A stretch of DNA of 7,556 nucleotides. Source: Pseudomonadota bacterium (GTDB lineage: Bacteria > Pseudomonadota > Gammaproteobacteria > Burkholderiales > Casimicrobiaceae). The position numbers were made by a program, and so were the translations under genes. The stretch covers positions 1-7,556 of the forward strand of contig JAKPSO010000229.1 in NCBI GenBank assembly GCA_029571495.1. Direction: 5' to 3'. The notes beneath the pieces were generated by a model. That model did not search any database. It worked only from the letters and a program-made list of their open reading frames with translations, and was not told the DNA's origin. Of the stretch, positions 1 through 6,461 are shown piece after piece; position 1 is the first letter of the stretch, and each line of letters begins with the position of its first letter.

Positions 1-452
1 TGATCGTGAACGCGATTGCCGGTAAGCCGCTACCGATCTACGGCGACGGGCAACAAATTCGCGATTGGTTGTATGTGGGCGATCATTGCAGCGCGATTCG
101 CCGAGTGCTTGAAGCGGGCACGCCCGGCGAGTTGTATCTCGTGGGCGGCGACGCCGAGAAGCCGAACCTCGACGTGGTACACACGATTTGCGCCGCGCTC
201 GCAAAGCATCGTCCGGGGCATGACTACACCAAGCAAATTACCTACGTCACCGATCGGCCGGGGCACGACCGCCGCTACGCAATAGATTTCTCGAAGCTCG
301 AACGCGAGCTCGGCTGGCGGCCTTCGGAGAGCTTCGACACGGGCTTAGAAAAAACCGTGCGCTGGTATTTGGATAACGCGGAGTGGGTCGCGACGGTGCA
401 ATCGGGTGAATACAAAGCGTGGGTCGAGAAAAATTACGGAGCGCGAGTATGA
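1..452 (+). CDS. rmlB: dTDP-glucose 4,6-dehydratase, C-terminal part (5' end outside window)
   Basis: This is the last 149 residues of RmlB (RfbB), the NAD-dependent extended SDR enzyme that converts dTDP-D-glucose to dTDP-4-keto-6-deoxy-D-glucose, second step of dTDP-L-rhamnose synthesis in the cytoplasm. The reading frame is open from base 3 and runs off the left edge; the GTG at base 6 is an internal valine codon, not a start. The segment begins with the family hallmark 'GKPLPIYGDGQQIRDWLYV' followed by a DH, and contains 'DRPGHDRRYAID' and 'LGWRPSESFDTGLEKTVRWY', which are the characteristic C-terminal substrate-binding blocks. Full-length family members are about 350 residues, so roughly the N-terminal 200, including the NAD-binding motif and the YxxxK catalytic pair, are missing from view. 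The stop codon overlaps the rmlA start (ATGA), which implies translational coupling. Confidence 0.96.
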   Translation, partial: IVNAIAGKPLPIYGDGQQIRDWLYVGDHCSAIRRVLEAGTPGELYLVGGDAEKPNLDVVHTICAALAKHRPGHDYTKQITYVTDRPGHDRRYAIDFSKLERELGWRPSESFDTGLEKTVRWYLDNAEWVATVQSGEYKAWVEKNYGARV

Positions 453-1351
453 GTGCTGCTGTGAGCATTCGTCGCAAGGGCATCATCCTCGCGGGCGGAT
501 CGGGCACGCGACTGCACCCCGTCACGCAAGCGGTGTCGAAGCAGCTGATGCCGATCTACGACAAGCCGATGATTTATTACCCGCTCTCCGCCTTGATGTT
601 GGCTGGGTTACGGGACATTTTGGTGATCTCGACACCGCAAGATACGCCACGTTTTCGTGATCTGCTCGGCGACGGTTCGCAGTGGGGTTTGAATCTGCAA
701 TTTGCGGTGCAGCCGTCGCCCGATGGGCTCGCGCAGGCCTTCATCATTGGTCGCGATTTCATCGGCGACGATCATGCCGCGCTGATCCTCGGCGACAACG
801 TTTTTTATGGTCACGAGCTGCAGCAGCTATTGGAGAGCGCGCATCATCGTCGCGATGGGGCGACGGTGTTTGCGTACGCGGTCAGCGATCCGGAGCGTTA
901 CGGCGTCGTGGAATTTAACGCCAACGGGCAAGCCATCAGTCTCGAAGAAAAGCCGAAAGCGCCGCGCTCGCGCTACGCGGTGACGGGCGTGTATTTCTAC
1001 GATAACGACGTCGTCAATTTGGCGGCAAACTTGAAGCCCTCCGCGCGCGGTGAACTTGAGATCACGGACTTAAATCGCCTGTATCTGGAGCAGGGTCGCT
1101 TGAGCGTCGAGATCATGGGTCGCGGCATGGCGTGGCTCGATACGGGCACGCACGATTCGTTGCTCGAAGCGGCGCAGTTTGTGCAAACGATCGAGCGACG
1201 GCAAGGGCTCAAAGTCTGTTGCCCCGAGGAAATTGCGTATCGCCAGGGCTTTATCGACGCGGCGCAGTTGGAGCGACTCGCAGTGCCGTTAGCAAAGAGT
1301 GGCTACGGCAAGTACTTACAAGATGTGTTGAAGGAACAGGTTTTTCGATGA
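449..1351 (+). CDS. rmlA: Glucose-1-phosphate thymidylyltransferase
   Basis: RmlA (RfbA) joins dTTP and glucose-1-phosphate to make dTDP-glucose, the first and usually feedback-regulated step of dTDP-rhamnose synthesis. The 300-residue product is close to the usual 290-300. The nucleotide-binding signature 'ILAGGSGTRLHPVT' is at residues 13-26, followed by 'KQLMPIYDKPMIYYPL' at 31-46; the metal-binding Asp is in 'LILGDNVFYG' (D116). Further on are 'SLEEKPKAPRSRYAVTGVYF' and 'WLDTGTHDSLLEAAQFV', both family-specific. The frame is open further upstream, to 419, but ATG 449 is preferred: it has a GGAG Shine-Dalgarno at 438-441 with 7-base spacing and overlaps the rmlB stop by 4 bases. The stop in turn overlaps the rmlC start. 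A tyrosine common after GTRL in the family is a histidine here (H23), a mild substitution. Confidence 0.97.
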   Translation: MSAAVSIRRKGIILAGGSGTRLHPVTQAVSKQLMPIYDKPMIYYPLSALMLAGLRDILVISTPQDTPRFRDLLGDGSQWGLNLQFAVQPSPDGLAQAFIIGRDFIGDDHAALILGDNVFYGHELQQLLESAHHRRDGATVFAYAVSDPERYGVVEFNANGQAISLEEKPKAPRSRYAVTGVYFYDNDVVNLAANLKPSARGELEITDLNRLYLEQGRLSVEIMGRGMAWLDTGTHDSLLEAAQFVQTIERRQGLKVCCPEEIAYRQGFIDAAQLERLAVPLAKSGYGKYLQDVLKEQVFR

Positions 1352-1890
1352 AGGTTGTGAGAACGCCGCTGCAAGGGGTGTTGATCCTTGAGCCACAAGT
1401 GTTTGCTGATGATCGAGGGCATTTCTTCGAGAGTTTCAACGAAGAACGGTTTCGCAATTCGACCGGTGCAATGCTCAAGTTCGTGCAGGACAATCAGAGC
1501 TATTCGAAAGCGAAAGTGCTGCGCGGGTTGCACTATCAGATCGAGCAACCGCAAGGCAAACTCGTGCGCGTGGTGTCAGGTGCCGTGTGGGATGTGGCGG
1601 TCGATTTACGGCGGTCGTCGCCGACCTTTGCGCAGTGGACGGGCGTCGAGCTCACCGCTGAAAATCAGCGCATGTTTTGGGTGCCGCCGGGCTGCGCGCA
1701 TGGCTTTGTCGTAACCGGCGATCATGCCGTGTTTCTCTACAAGACAACGGACTATTGGGCGCAGCGTCACGAGCGCACGATCGCGTGGAACGATCCATCG
1801 CTGGCGATCAAATGGCCGGTGACTGATCCCATCGTCAACGAGAAAGACGCGGCGGGCCTAGCATTTTCTAAAGCGCCGACCTACGCGTGA
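1348..1890 (+). CDS. rmlC: dTDP-4-dehydrorhamnose 3,5-epimerase
   Basis: RmlC (RfbC) epimerises C3 and C5 of dTDP-4-keto-6-deoxyglucose, third step of the rhamnose pathway. It is a cupin-fold protein, normally dimeric; the 180 residues here match the usual 180-190. Visible motifs are 'DDRGHFFESFNEERF' (residues 21-35), 'VLRGLHYQ' with the catalytic His62, 'GKLVRVVSGAVWDVAVDLR' (70-88), 'WVPPGCAHGFVV' (111-122, second active-site His118), 'FLYKTTDYW' with the likely proton-donating Tyr131, and 'NEKD' whose Asp167 corresponds to the Asp of the His-Asp dyad. Residue 137 is Trp where many homologues have Tyr. The start at 1348 overlaps the rmlA stop (ATGA); CAGG at 1337-1340 is a plausible Shine-Dalgarno. 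The frame is open upstream to 1132, but that part lies inside rmlA and has no RmlC similarity. Confidence 0.97.
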   Translation: MKVVRTPLQGVLILEPQVFADDRGHFFESFNEERFRNSTGAMLKFVQDNQSYSKAKVLRGLHYQIEQPQGKLVRVVSGAVWDVAVDLRRSSPTFAQWTGVELTAENQRMFWVPPGCAHGFVVTGDHAVFLYKTTDYWAQRHERTIAWNDPSLAIKWPVTDPIVNEKDAAGLAFSKAPTYA

Positions 1891-2741
1891 AACTCCTCAT
1901 CACGGGCGCGCGCGGGCAACTGGGTCTTGCGTTACAGCGCCGCTTGTCGACGGCGCACGATGTGGTCGGCGTCGGACACGCCGAATTGGACATCTCGGAC
2001 GCGGTTGCCTGCGAGCGACTGATCGCGCAGATTCGCCCCGACGTCGTGCTCAACTGCGCGGCGTATACGGCTGTCGACAAAGCGGAAACGGACCCAACGA
2101 CTGCGTTTGCCATCAACGCGACCGGTGCGGGTAATGTTGCAGCGGCTTGCGCCGCGCACAGAGCTTTTCCAATTCACTTTTCGACGGATTACGTGTTCGA
2201 CGGCAACGCAACGCGGGCCTATGTCGAGACAAATCAGACGAATCCGTTAAGCGTTTACGGACAAACCAAGCTACAAGGTGAACAAGCCGTCGTGGCCGCG
2301 AGTCCGGCGCACATGATCTTTCGCCTGAGTTGGGTGTACGGAAATGATGGCGCAAATTTTTACAAAACGATGTTGCGTTTCGCTGCGGAGCGCCCGACAC
2401 TGCGCGTTGTTGCAGATCAATTTGGCGTACCCAATTACACGGGCGACCTCGCTGAAGCGATCGCGACGGTGTTATCCCGTCCTCGCGCGGAACTTGAGCG
2501 CTTGAGCGGGCTCTATCACCTGAGTGCTGTCGGCGTGACGACGTGGTGTGATTTTGCGCGAGCGATCATGTCGGGAGCAGGTTTGGCAACTCAGGTCGAA
2601 GCGATTGCGACGACGGAGTATCCAACGCCCGCTAAGCGTCCGGCCTTTAGCGTGTTGGATAGCGCGAAGTTTGCGGCGGCATTTGCTGTTGCGGGCGTAC
2701 TGTGGCGCGATGGTCTCGAGCGGTGTTTGGCGGCGAGGTAG
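1887..2741 (+). CDS. rmlD: dTDP-4-dehydrorhamnose reductase
   Basis: RmlD (RfbD) uses NAD(P)H to reduce the 4-keto group and give dTDP-L-rhamnose, the last step of the pathway. It is an extended short-chain dehydrogenase of 284 residues, slightly shorter than the usual 290-300. The Rossmann motif 'GARGQLG' is at residues 7-13, 'VLNCAAYTAVDKAE' at 54-67, 'FSTDYVFDG' at 98-106 (Thr100 and Asp101 in the active site), and the catalytic Tyr124/Lys128 in 'VYGQTKLQGE'. 'RLSWVYG' and the C-terminal 'TPAKRPAFSVLD' are also family-typical. It starts at GTG 1887, overlapping the rmlC stop as GTGA; there is no clear Shine-Dalgarno, so re-initiation by ribosomes finishing rmlC is the likely mode of translation. 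It is the last rml gene here, so the order is B-A-C-D. Confidence 0.96.
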   Translation: MKLLITGARGQLGLALQRRLSTAHDVVGVGHAELDISDAVACERLIAQIRPDVVLNCAAYTAVDKAETDPTTAFAINATGAGNVAAACAAHRAFPIHFSTDYVFDGNATRAYVETNQTNPLSVYGQTKLQGEQAVVAASPAHMIFRLSWVYGNDGANFYKTMLRFAAERPTLRVVADQFGVPNYTGDLAEAIATVLSRPRAELERLSGLYHLSAVGVTTWCDFARAIMSGAGLATQVEAIATTEYPTPAKRPAFSVLDSAKFAAAFAVAGVLWRDGLERCLAAR

Positions 2742-2784
2742 TGTGATCGGCGCAGTTTCGTCCGTGACCGAAGAGTGAATTTAG

Positions 2785-4770
2785 ATGGAAAGAATGATGT
2801 TTTCTCGTTGGCTAACAGTTTCTGGCGTTGCGATCGTTGCAGCTGCCTTACCGTTCGGCGCTGTCATCGCACAAATCCGAAGCATGCCTCCGGCCGTGGT
2901 CGAAAACGCCAAAGCCGCTGTGCCCCAGCGCTTTTTGGGTAACGCGTCGGCTTCGCACGTTGTTGCGGCGAGCGCGTGGGCTGATCCACGCGTCGATCAG
3001 CAGAAAGCGGCGTCGGCGGCATCAACGGTTGATCGACGAAAAGCAACGCAAATCGGCTTTCCACGAGCGATCCCCGCGCAGTCGCAGCTGGTAGCACTAA
3101 ATGCGCTTTCGTGGGAGATGTTGCCAGACGCGAGCCGTGTAGCGCGCGTTCAAGTTGCCGCGCCGGGTGCGGCAGGTTTGCGCATCGCGTATCAACTCAG
3201 TGGACCGTCGAACGGCATCGCGCTGCGCTTTGCGGGTGACGGACGCGATGAGGTGTATCTGGACGACGCGCAATCTCGCGATACGCCGACGTGGTCGCCA
3301 GTGCTTGAGGGGGCTACGGCGACCGTTGAAGTTCAGATCGCCGGGGGCTTCGCGCCGGAACAATTCACATTGCGCTTCGAATCGCTCTCACACCTCGTCG
3401 GCGTCGGGCCTTCGTCGGGGCAAAAAGACACGCGCGACATCGGAACCGCAGGTTCATGCAATCGCGATGTCGTGTGCGCCAGCTCGACCAATTCGGCACT
3501 CGCGAGCGCGGCTAAGTCTGTCGCGAAGATGGTATTCACCGATGCCGGTTCGACGTATTCGTGTACGGGTACGCTCATCAACGGCACGGCGGGCGGCAAC
3601 TTTTTCTACGCGGCGTCGCATTGCATCAATAGCCAGGTAATTGCATCCACGTTGAACACTTATTGGTTCTTTGATGCGGTTTCATGCGGCAGCACGGCGG
3701 TACCGCCTTACCAATTACTCACCGGCGGCGCGACTTTTATTGTGACTGACGAGACGCTCGACGGCACGCTACTGCAACTGCGGCAGACTCCGCCGACCGG
3801 CGCGGTTCGCGCGGCATGGAATGCGACGGTGATTCCAACCAACTTGCCGGTAACGGCGTTGCACCACGCATCTGGCGACTTGAAGAAGTATTCTCTTGGA
3901 ACCATGCAAGGTTATGCGCAGGGTCCGCAATATTACGGAACAGATCCGCGCCCGCAATATGAGCACGACAGCTACATTACTGTGCGCTGGACGCTCGGCA
4001 CCACGGAATTCGGCTCTAGCGGGGGAGGAGTGTTCACTTTCAACCCAACGACGTCAACTCAGTTTCCGACCGGTTATTACGAACTACGCGGCGGACTCGA
4101 AGGCGGCAGCGCAACGTGCGGCAATCCGAATGGAATTGATCGCTTCTCGCGCCTCGACTTGATGTTTACGAAGTTCGCACCGTACATCTCGCCGGAATCC
4201 GTTATTCCCACAACGAACGCGACGGTTGGCACGATGGTCGAGTACTACATGCCGCAGTACGACTACTACTTCATGACCTCGCGCGAATCGGAGAAGGCGT
4301 CCCTCGATACGTTCCGCGACGCCAACACCAATCCGTGGTTCTATCGCACGGGGTATTGGTTTAAGGTCGATCCGTCGCCCTCCGCATCGACGTCGTCGAT
4401 GAGCCGCTACTTTGTGCCGGGCGTTGCGCGAGGCGGATTGCGTGGGTCGCATTTCTATACGGCGCTCAATTCCGACAAACAGCTCATCACCAACTCGGGC
4501 AAGGAGCGCTTCGCGGTCGGATGCGCGGGCGTTCCGAACGGCATGTTCTGCAATGAGGGCATCGACTCGTACATCGCACTCCCGATCGGCAACACGACGG
4601 CCACGGCTTGCCTGGCCGGCGAGCAGAAGATCTTCCGCGTGTTCCGCGCCAACCCGCCGTTTGTTGACGACGCGAATCATCGCTATCTGTCAAACGAAAC
4701 GATGTACAACTACATGGTGGCGGATCAACGTTGGACCGGCGAAGGCGTGGCGTTCTGCGCGAAGCAGTAG
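2785..4770 (+). CDS. Secreted lysyl-endopeptidase-like serine protease with C-terminal DUF5648-like repeats
   Basis: A predicted extracellular trypsin-fold protease of 661 residues. Residues 5-29 look like a Sec signal peptide (hydrophobic core, 'AVIA' before a likely cut at 29/30). Residues 30 to about 220 resemble the propeptide region of lysyl endopeptidases, including 'TWSPVLEGATATVEVQI'. The catalytic domain spans about 225-470: His279 in 'FFYAASHCIN', Asp326 in 'DETLDGTLLQL', Ser412 in 'EFGSSGGGVF'. Cysteines 225, 231, 260, 280, 301 and 445 follow, in order and approximate spacing, the three-disulfide pattern I recall for Achromobacter protease I, including Cys directly after the catalytic His. 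Asp452 is a candidate S1-pocket Asp for Lys specificity; this is inference. From 485 on there are about three DUF5648-like units (near 485, 539 and 615), the last with 'ANHRYLSN' and a terminal Cys. Start is ambiguous: ATG at 2785, 2794 or 2797; the last has GGAAAG upstream. It lies 43 bases after rmlD, so cotranscription is possible. Exact substrate is unknown. Confidence 0.85.
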   Translation: MERMMFSRWLTVSGVAIVAAALPFGAVIAQIRSMPPAVVENAKAAVPQRFLGNASASHVVAASAWADPRVDQQKAASAASTVDRRKATQIGFPRAIPAQSQLVALNALSWEMLPDASRVARVQVAAPGAAGLRIAYQLSGPSNGIALRFAGDGRDEVYLDDAQSRDTPTWSPVLEGATATVEVQIAGGFAPEQFTLRFESLSHLVGVGPSSGQKDTRDIGTAGSCNRDVVCASSTNSALASAAKSVAKMVFTDAGSTYSCTGTLINGTAGGNFFYAASHCINSQVIASTLNTYWFFDAVSCGSTAVPPYQLLTGGATFIVTDETLDGTLLQLRQTPPTGAVRAAWNATVIPTNLPVTALHHASGDLKKYSLGTMQGYAQGPQYYGTDPRPQYEHDSYITVRWTLGTTEFGSSGGGVFTFNPTTSTQFPTGYYELRGGLEGGSATCGNPNGIDRFSRLDLMFTKFAPYISPESVIPTTNATVGTMVEYYMPQYDYYFMTSRESEKASLDTFRDANTNPWFYRTGYWFKVDPSPSASTSSMSRYFVPGVARGGLRGSHFYTALNSDKQLITNSGKERFAVGCAGVPNGMFCNEGIDSYIALPIGNTTATACLAGEQKIFRVFRANPPFVDDANHRYLSNETMYNYMVADQRWTGEGVAFCAKQ

Positions 4771-4801
4771 TCGCGTTAGCGCCGCCGCACTTATTATCTC
4801 G

Positions 4802-4825
4802 CTAGGGTCTGTAACGCGGCCCTAG
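4802..4825. other. Inverted repeat at convergent gene ends
   Basis: CTAGGGTC (4802-4809) pairs with GGCCCTAG (4818-4825) around an 8-base loop: seven Watson-Crick pairs and one G-T pair. It sits in the 51-base gap between the convergent protease and MOSC genes and includes the MOSC stop codon (4822-4824). No T-run follows on either strand, so it is not a canonical intrinsic terminator; it may act as a weak or Rho-assisted 3'-end structure, or be chance. Confidence 0.35.
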
Positions 4826-5688
4826 AACCGGTACTCGGCGAGCACGCGATCGCCTGCGCGAACAATGCCCGGCGCAGTGACCACGGCATTCCAACCAAAC
4901 GTCACGCCACCAAACGCCTCGTCGTTGCGAAACGAAGCCAGCGTCGCGAGCGGCTCGTCCGATGGTCGTTCACCGGTCCGTTGATCGGTGGTTGTGACTT
5001 GACAGCGCACGCAGGGCTTGACGAGTTTCAACGTAACCGCGCCGATCGAAATGGTTTCGACGAAATCTTCATCCCAAGCAGGTAGCCCGTCGATCACGAT
5101 GTTCGGTCGAAAGCGATCCATCGTGATCGACGCCCCCGCGCTGCCGCCGATGCGACGTCGCAGGTCAGCAAGTGACGCGGCATTCGCGACTAACAGCGGG
5201 TAGCCATCGGCGAAGAACGTGTGCGCGCCAGTCTCGCCGGCGTATTTTTGATTGCAGTCGCGCCGCATCGCATCGTTGAAGCGCACAAGGCGAACGTGTT
5301 GCTTCGATAGCCCCAACGCGTCGGCGCACCAGTGCGCAGCCGCGTCGCCCGCATCCAATGCGATAGTCTCGAAGCTCCAGACCTGTACTTTGATAAGCGC
5401 GTTGCGTAGGGGCAAGTCGATCTGAATCTCGCCATAACCCTGCGCCCACAAGCGCAATGCACCGTTCGGCAGCGCCTCAACATCAAGTGTTGCCATGAGC
5501 GGGCAATCGCGTTGCGTCACGAAGCGCGCCGGTGTGTGTCGCACGTCGACCAGCATCCACTCGCGATCATGAAGCAGTCCCGTCGTCAATACGTCAGCTG
5601 CGTCATGCCTCACGACGCGGCCGCCCTTGAGCGGATAAGAAAAAAGCCCGGCGACTGTGACGTCGTCCGGGCTTTTGCTCGAGGTCAC
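4822..5688 (-). CDS. MOSC-domain protein (YcbX/mARC-like)
   Basis: A two-domain MOSC protein of about 288 residues. Residues 10-120 form the MOSC N-terminal beta-barrel ('VAGLFSYPLKGG' at 12-23, 'LLHDREWMLVD', 'RFVTQRDCPLMATL'); the C-terminal MOSC domain has 'TMDRFRPNIVIDG' and 'KPCVRCQVTTTDQ'. Cys229 in the RC pair is the residue expected to bind the molybdenum cofactor in the YcbX/mARC group; Cys226 is the second conserved Cys. Known relatives reduce N-hydroxylated compounds with partner electron-transfer proteins, but the actual substrate cannot be read from sequence. The frame is open to 5934, but that part overlaps the cytochrome c4 gene and looks like no MOSC protein. I chose GTG 5688, five bases after the cytochrome stop. 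It has no good Shine-Dalgarno, which suggests re-initiation. GTG at residue 26 would lose the conserved 'YPLKGG' block. A terminator hairpin lies within codons 5-17. Confidence 0.87.
   Translation of the reverse strand: MTSSKSPDDVTVAGLFSYPLKGGRVVRHDAADVLTTGLLHDREWMLVDVRHTPARFVTQRDCPLMATLDVEALPNGALRLWAQGYGEIQIDLPLRNALIKVQVWSFETIALDAGDAAAHWCADALGLSKQHVRLVRFNDAMRRDCNQKYAGETGAHTFFADGYPLLVANAASLADLRRRIGGSAGASITMDRFRPNIVIDGLPAWDEDFVETISIGAVTLKLVKPCVRCQVTTTDQRTGERPSDEPLATLASFRNDEAFGGVTFGWNAVVTAPGIVRAGDRVLAEYRF
5640..5676 (-). terminator. Intrinsic terminator of cytochrome c4 gene, inside the MOSC reading frame
   Basis: Read on the minus strand, AAAAGCCCGG (5676-5667) pairs with CCGGGCTTTT (5651-5642), and CGAC (5665-5662) pairs with GTCG (5655-5652), leaving one bulged A (5666) and a six-base loop (5661-5656). 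The stem is 14 base pairs, and the T-run is six long (5645-5640), followed by C and two more T. This is a strong rho-independent terminator for transcripts from the cytochrome c4 gene, whose stop codon ends 18 bases upstream of the stem. In the other direction the T-run is only four, so termination of plus-strand transcripts is less likely. It occupies codons 5-17 of the MOSC gene. Confidence 0.85.
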
Positions 5689-5693
5689 GGCGC

Positions 5694-6359
5694 TTAGTTC
5701 GACTTGAGCCCCGCCGCGTATTCGGCCAACGCTTTGATTTCGTCGTCGGTCAGCTTGCTGGCGATTGCAGCCATCATCTTGCCGGATGCATTTGAATCTT
5801 CTTTCGTTGCAACGCTGCGCTTGCCCGCTTTGAATGCCGTCAACTGCGCCAACGTGTATTCGGCATGCTGACCGCCAATTCGCGGATACAGTGCTGGGAT
5901 ACCCGCGCCGGTTGGCGAATGGCAGCCCGCGCAAGCAGGAAGACCGCGCACAGCGTCACCGCCACGGAAGAGTTTTTCGCCTTTCTTCGCAAGCACCGGA
6001 TCTTTGGTGCCGATCGTACGGCCCGGCTTTGCAGCGAAGTACGCGCCAATGTCTCTCGCGTCGCACTCGGCTACGTTTGCAGCAAAGCCCTTCATGATCG
6101 CGTTATCACGCTGGCCCGACTTGAAATGGGCAAGTTGCTTGGCGATGTACGCACCGCTCATGCCCGCGAGATTCGGTTGCGTTGGAATCGGACTCTGACC
6201 GTCGGCACCGTGACAACCCGCACAAACGCCTGCCAGCGCCTGTCCCTTCGTAGCATCCGGCGCTTTGCATTTTGCCGCTGGCTCAGCGGCTGAAGCGGCG
6301 ACCGACGCGAACAACGCGAGAAATGAAATGGAGGTGATGAGGCGGCGAATTGTGATCAT
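5694..6359 (-). CDS. Diheme cytochrome c4
   Basis: A periplasmic two-heme electron carrier of 221 residues, in the usual cytochrome c4 size range (about 200-220), which typically passes electrons to terminal oxidases. Residues 1-25 form a signal peptide ('RRLITSISFLALFASVAASA'). There are two CAGCH heme sites, at 46-50 and 143-147, each followed by a similar helical domain, as expected from the c4 internal duplication. Likely axial methionines are Met89 in 'DNAIMKGFA' and Met195 or Met196 in 'SGKMMAAIASKLTDDEI'. 'QPNLAGMSGAYIAKQLAHFK' and 'YPRIGGQHAEYTLAQLTAFK' are matching repeats of the two halves. Two cysteines outside the heme sites, Cys31 and Cys99, are unusual for the family and could form a periplasmic disulfide. 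No clear Shine-Dalgarno precedes ATG 6359. It is divergent from engB, an arrangement I recall from betaproteobacteria, and lies just upstream of the MOSC gene. Confidence 0.94.
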   Translation of the reverse strand: MITIRRLITSISFLALFASVAASAAEPAAKCKAPDATKGQALAGVCAGCHGADGQSPIPTQPNLAGMSGAYIAKQLAHFKSGQRDNAIMKGFAANVAECDARDIGAYFAAKPGRTIGTKDPVLAKKGEKLFRGGDAVRGLPACAGCHSPTGAGIPALYPRIGGQHAEYTLAQLTAFKAGKRSVATKEDSNASGKMMAAIASKLTDDEIKALAEYAAGLKSN

Positions 6360-6397
6360 GACCGAAAAAAAGCGGTGGGTTTATCCGGCGTACTCAC

Positions 6398-6408
6398 CTT
6401 GCGGCAAG
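6398..6408. other. Short perfect palindrome in divergent promoter region
   Basis: CTTGCGGCAAG is a 5-base inverted repeat around a single G, lying 39 bases upstream of the cytochrome c4 start, in its probable 5' leader. It could be a small operator half-site pair or an RNA hairpin too small to be stable. Only one copy is visible, so function is speculative. Confidence 0.2.
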
Positions 6409-6431
6409 ATGCAACCGATGCTGTGGAACCA

Positions 6432-6461
6432 TTGACAACCTAAAATTATAACTTTTACGAA
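6432..6461 (+). promoter_or_regulatory. Candidate engB promoter
   Basis: TTGACA at 6432-6437 is a perfect -35 consensus. The best spaced -10 choices (15-18 bases further on, in 'TTTTACGAA', 6453-6461) are weak; a better-looking TATAAC at 6447-6452 is only 9 bases away, too close for a standard pair. The region faces engB, and overlaps the opposing minus-strand -10 candidate, so the two promoters may compete. The leader would be short, and no Shine-Dalgarno is seen before the engB ATG. Confidence 0.35.
6445..6450 (-). promoter_or_regulatory. Candidate -10 box for cytochrome c4 gene
   Basis: On the minus strand this reads TATAAT, a perfect sigma-70 -10 consensus, about 86 bases upstream of the cytochrome c4 start. 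The 16-18 bases upstream give only poor -35 candidates (ATAGGA region), and no TGn extension is present. It lies in an A/T-rich patch unlike the surrounding coding sequence, which supports a promoter role. Confidence 0.35.

Noticed and set aside
419..448. Upstream start for rmlA at 419
   Set aside because: ATG 449 has a well-placed GGAG and the overlap common to the other rml junctions; the ten added residues are not family-like and overlap rmlB.
1132..1347. Extended start for rmlC at 1132
   Set aside because: It lies wholly within rmlA in another frame; the conserved RmlC N-terminus begins right at ATG 1348, which also overlaps the rmlA stop.
2742..2784. Possible terminator or promoter between rmlD and the protease gene
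   Set aside because: Only a 4-base inverted repeat (TCGG/CCGA) without a T-run, and no convincing -35/-10 pair; nothing here decides whether the protease is cotranscribed.
3155..3640. 161-residue plus-strand frame overlapping the protease
   Set aside because: Very rich in Arg and Ser, no motif, and it overlaps the well-supported protease catalytic domain in another frame.
4084..4680. 198-residue open frame antisense to the protease
   Set aside because: Arg-rich composition typical of a shadow frame in GC-rich coding DNA; no recognisable domain, and the opposite strand has clear DUF5648-like protein sequence.
5689..5934. Upstream extension of the MOSC frame to a start at 5934 (370-residue version)
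   Set aside because: The extra 82 codons lie in another frame of the cytochrome c4 gene, look like low-complexity shadow sequence rich in Arg, Gln and Asn, and show no MOSC similarity.
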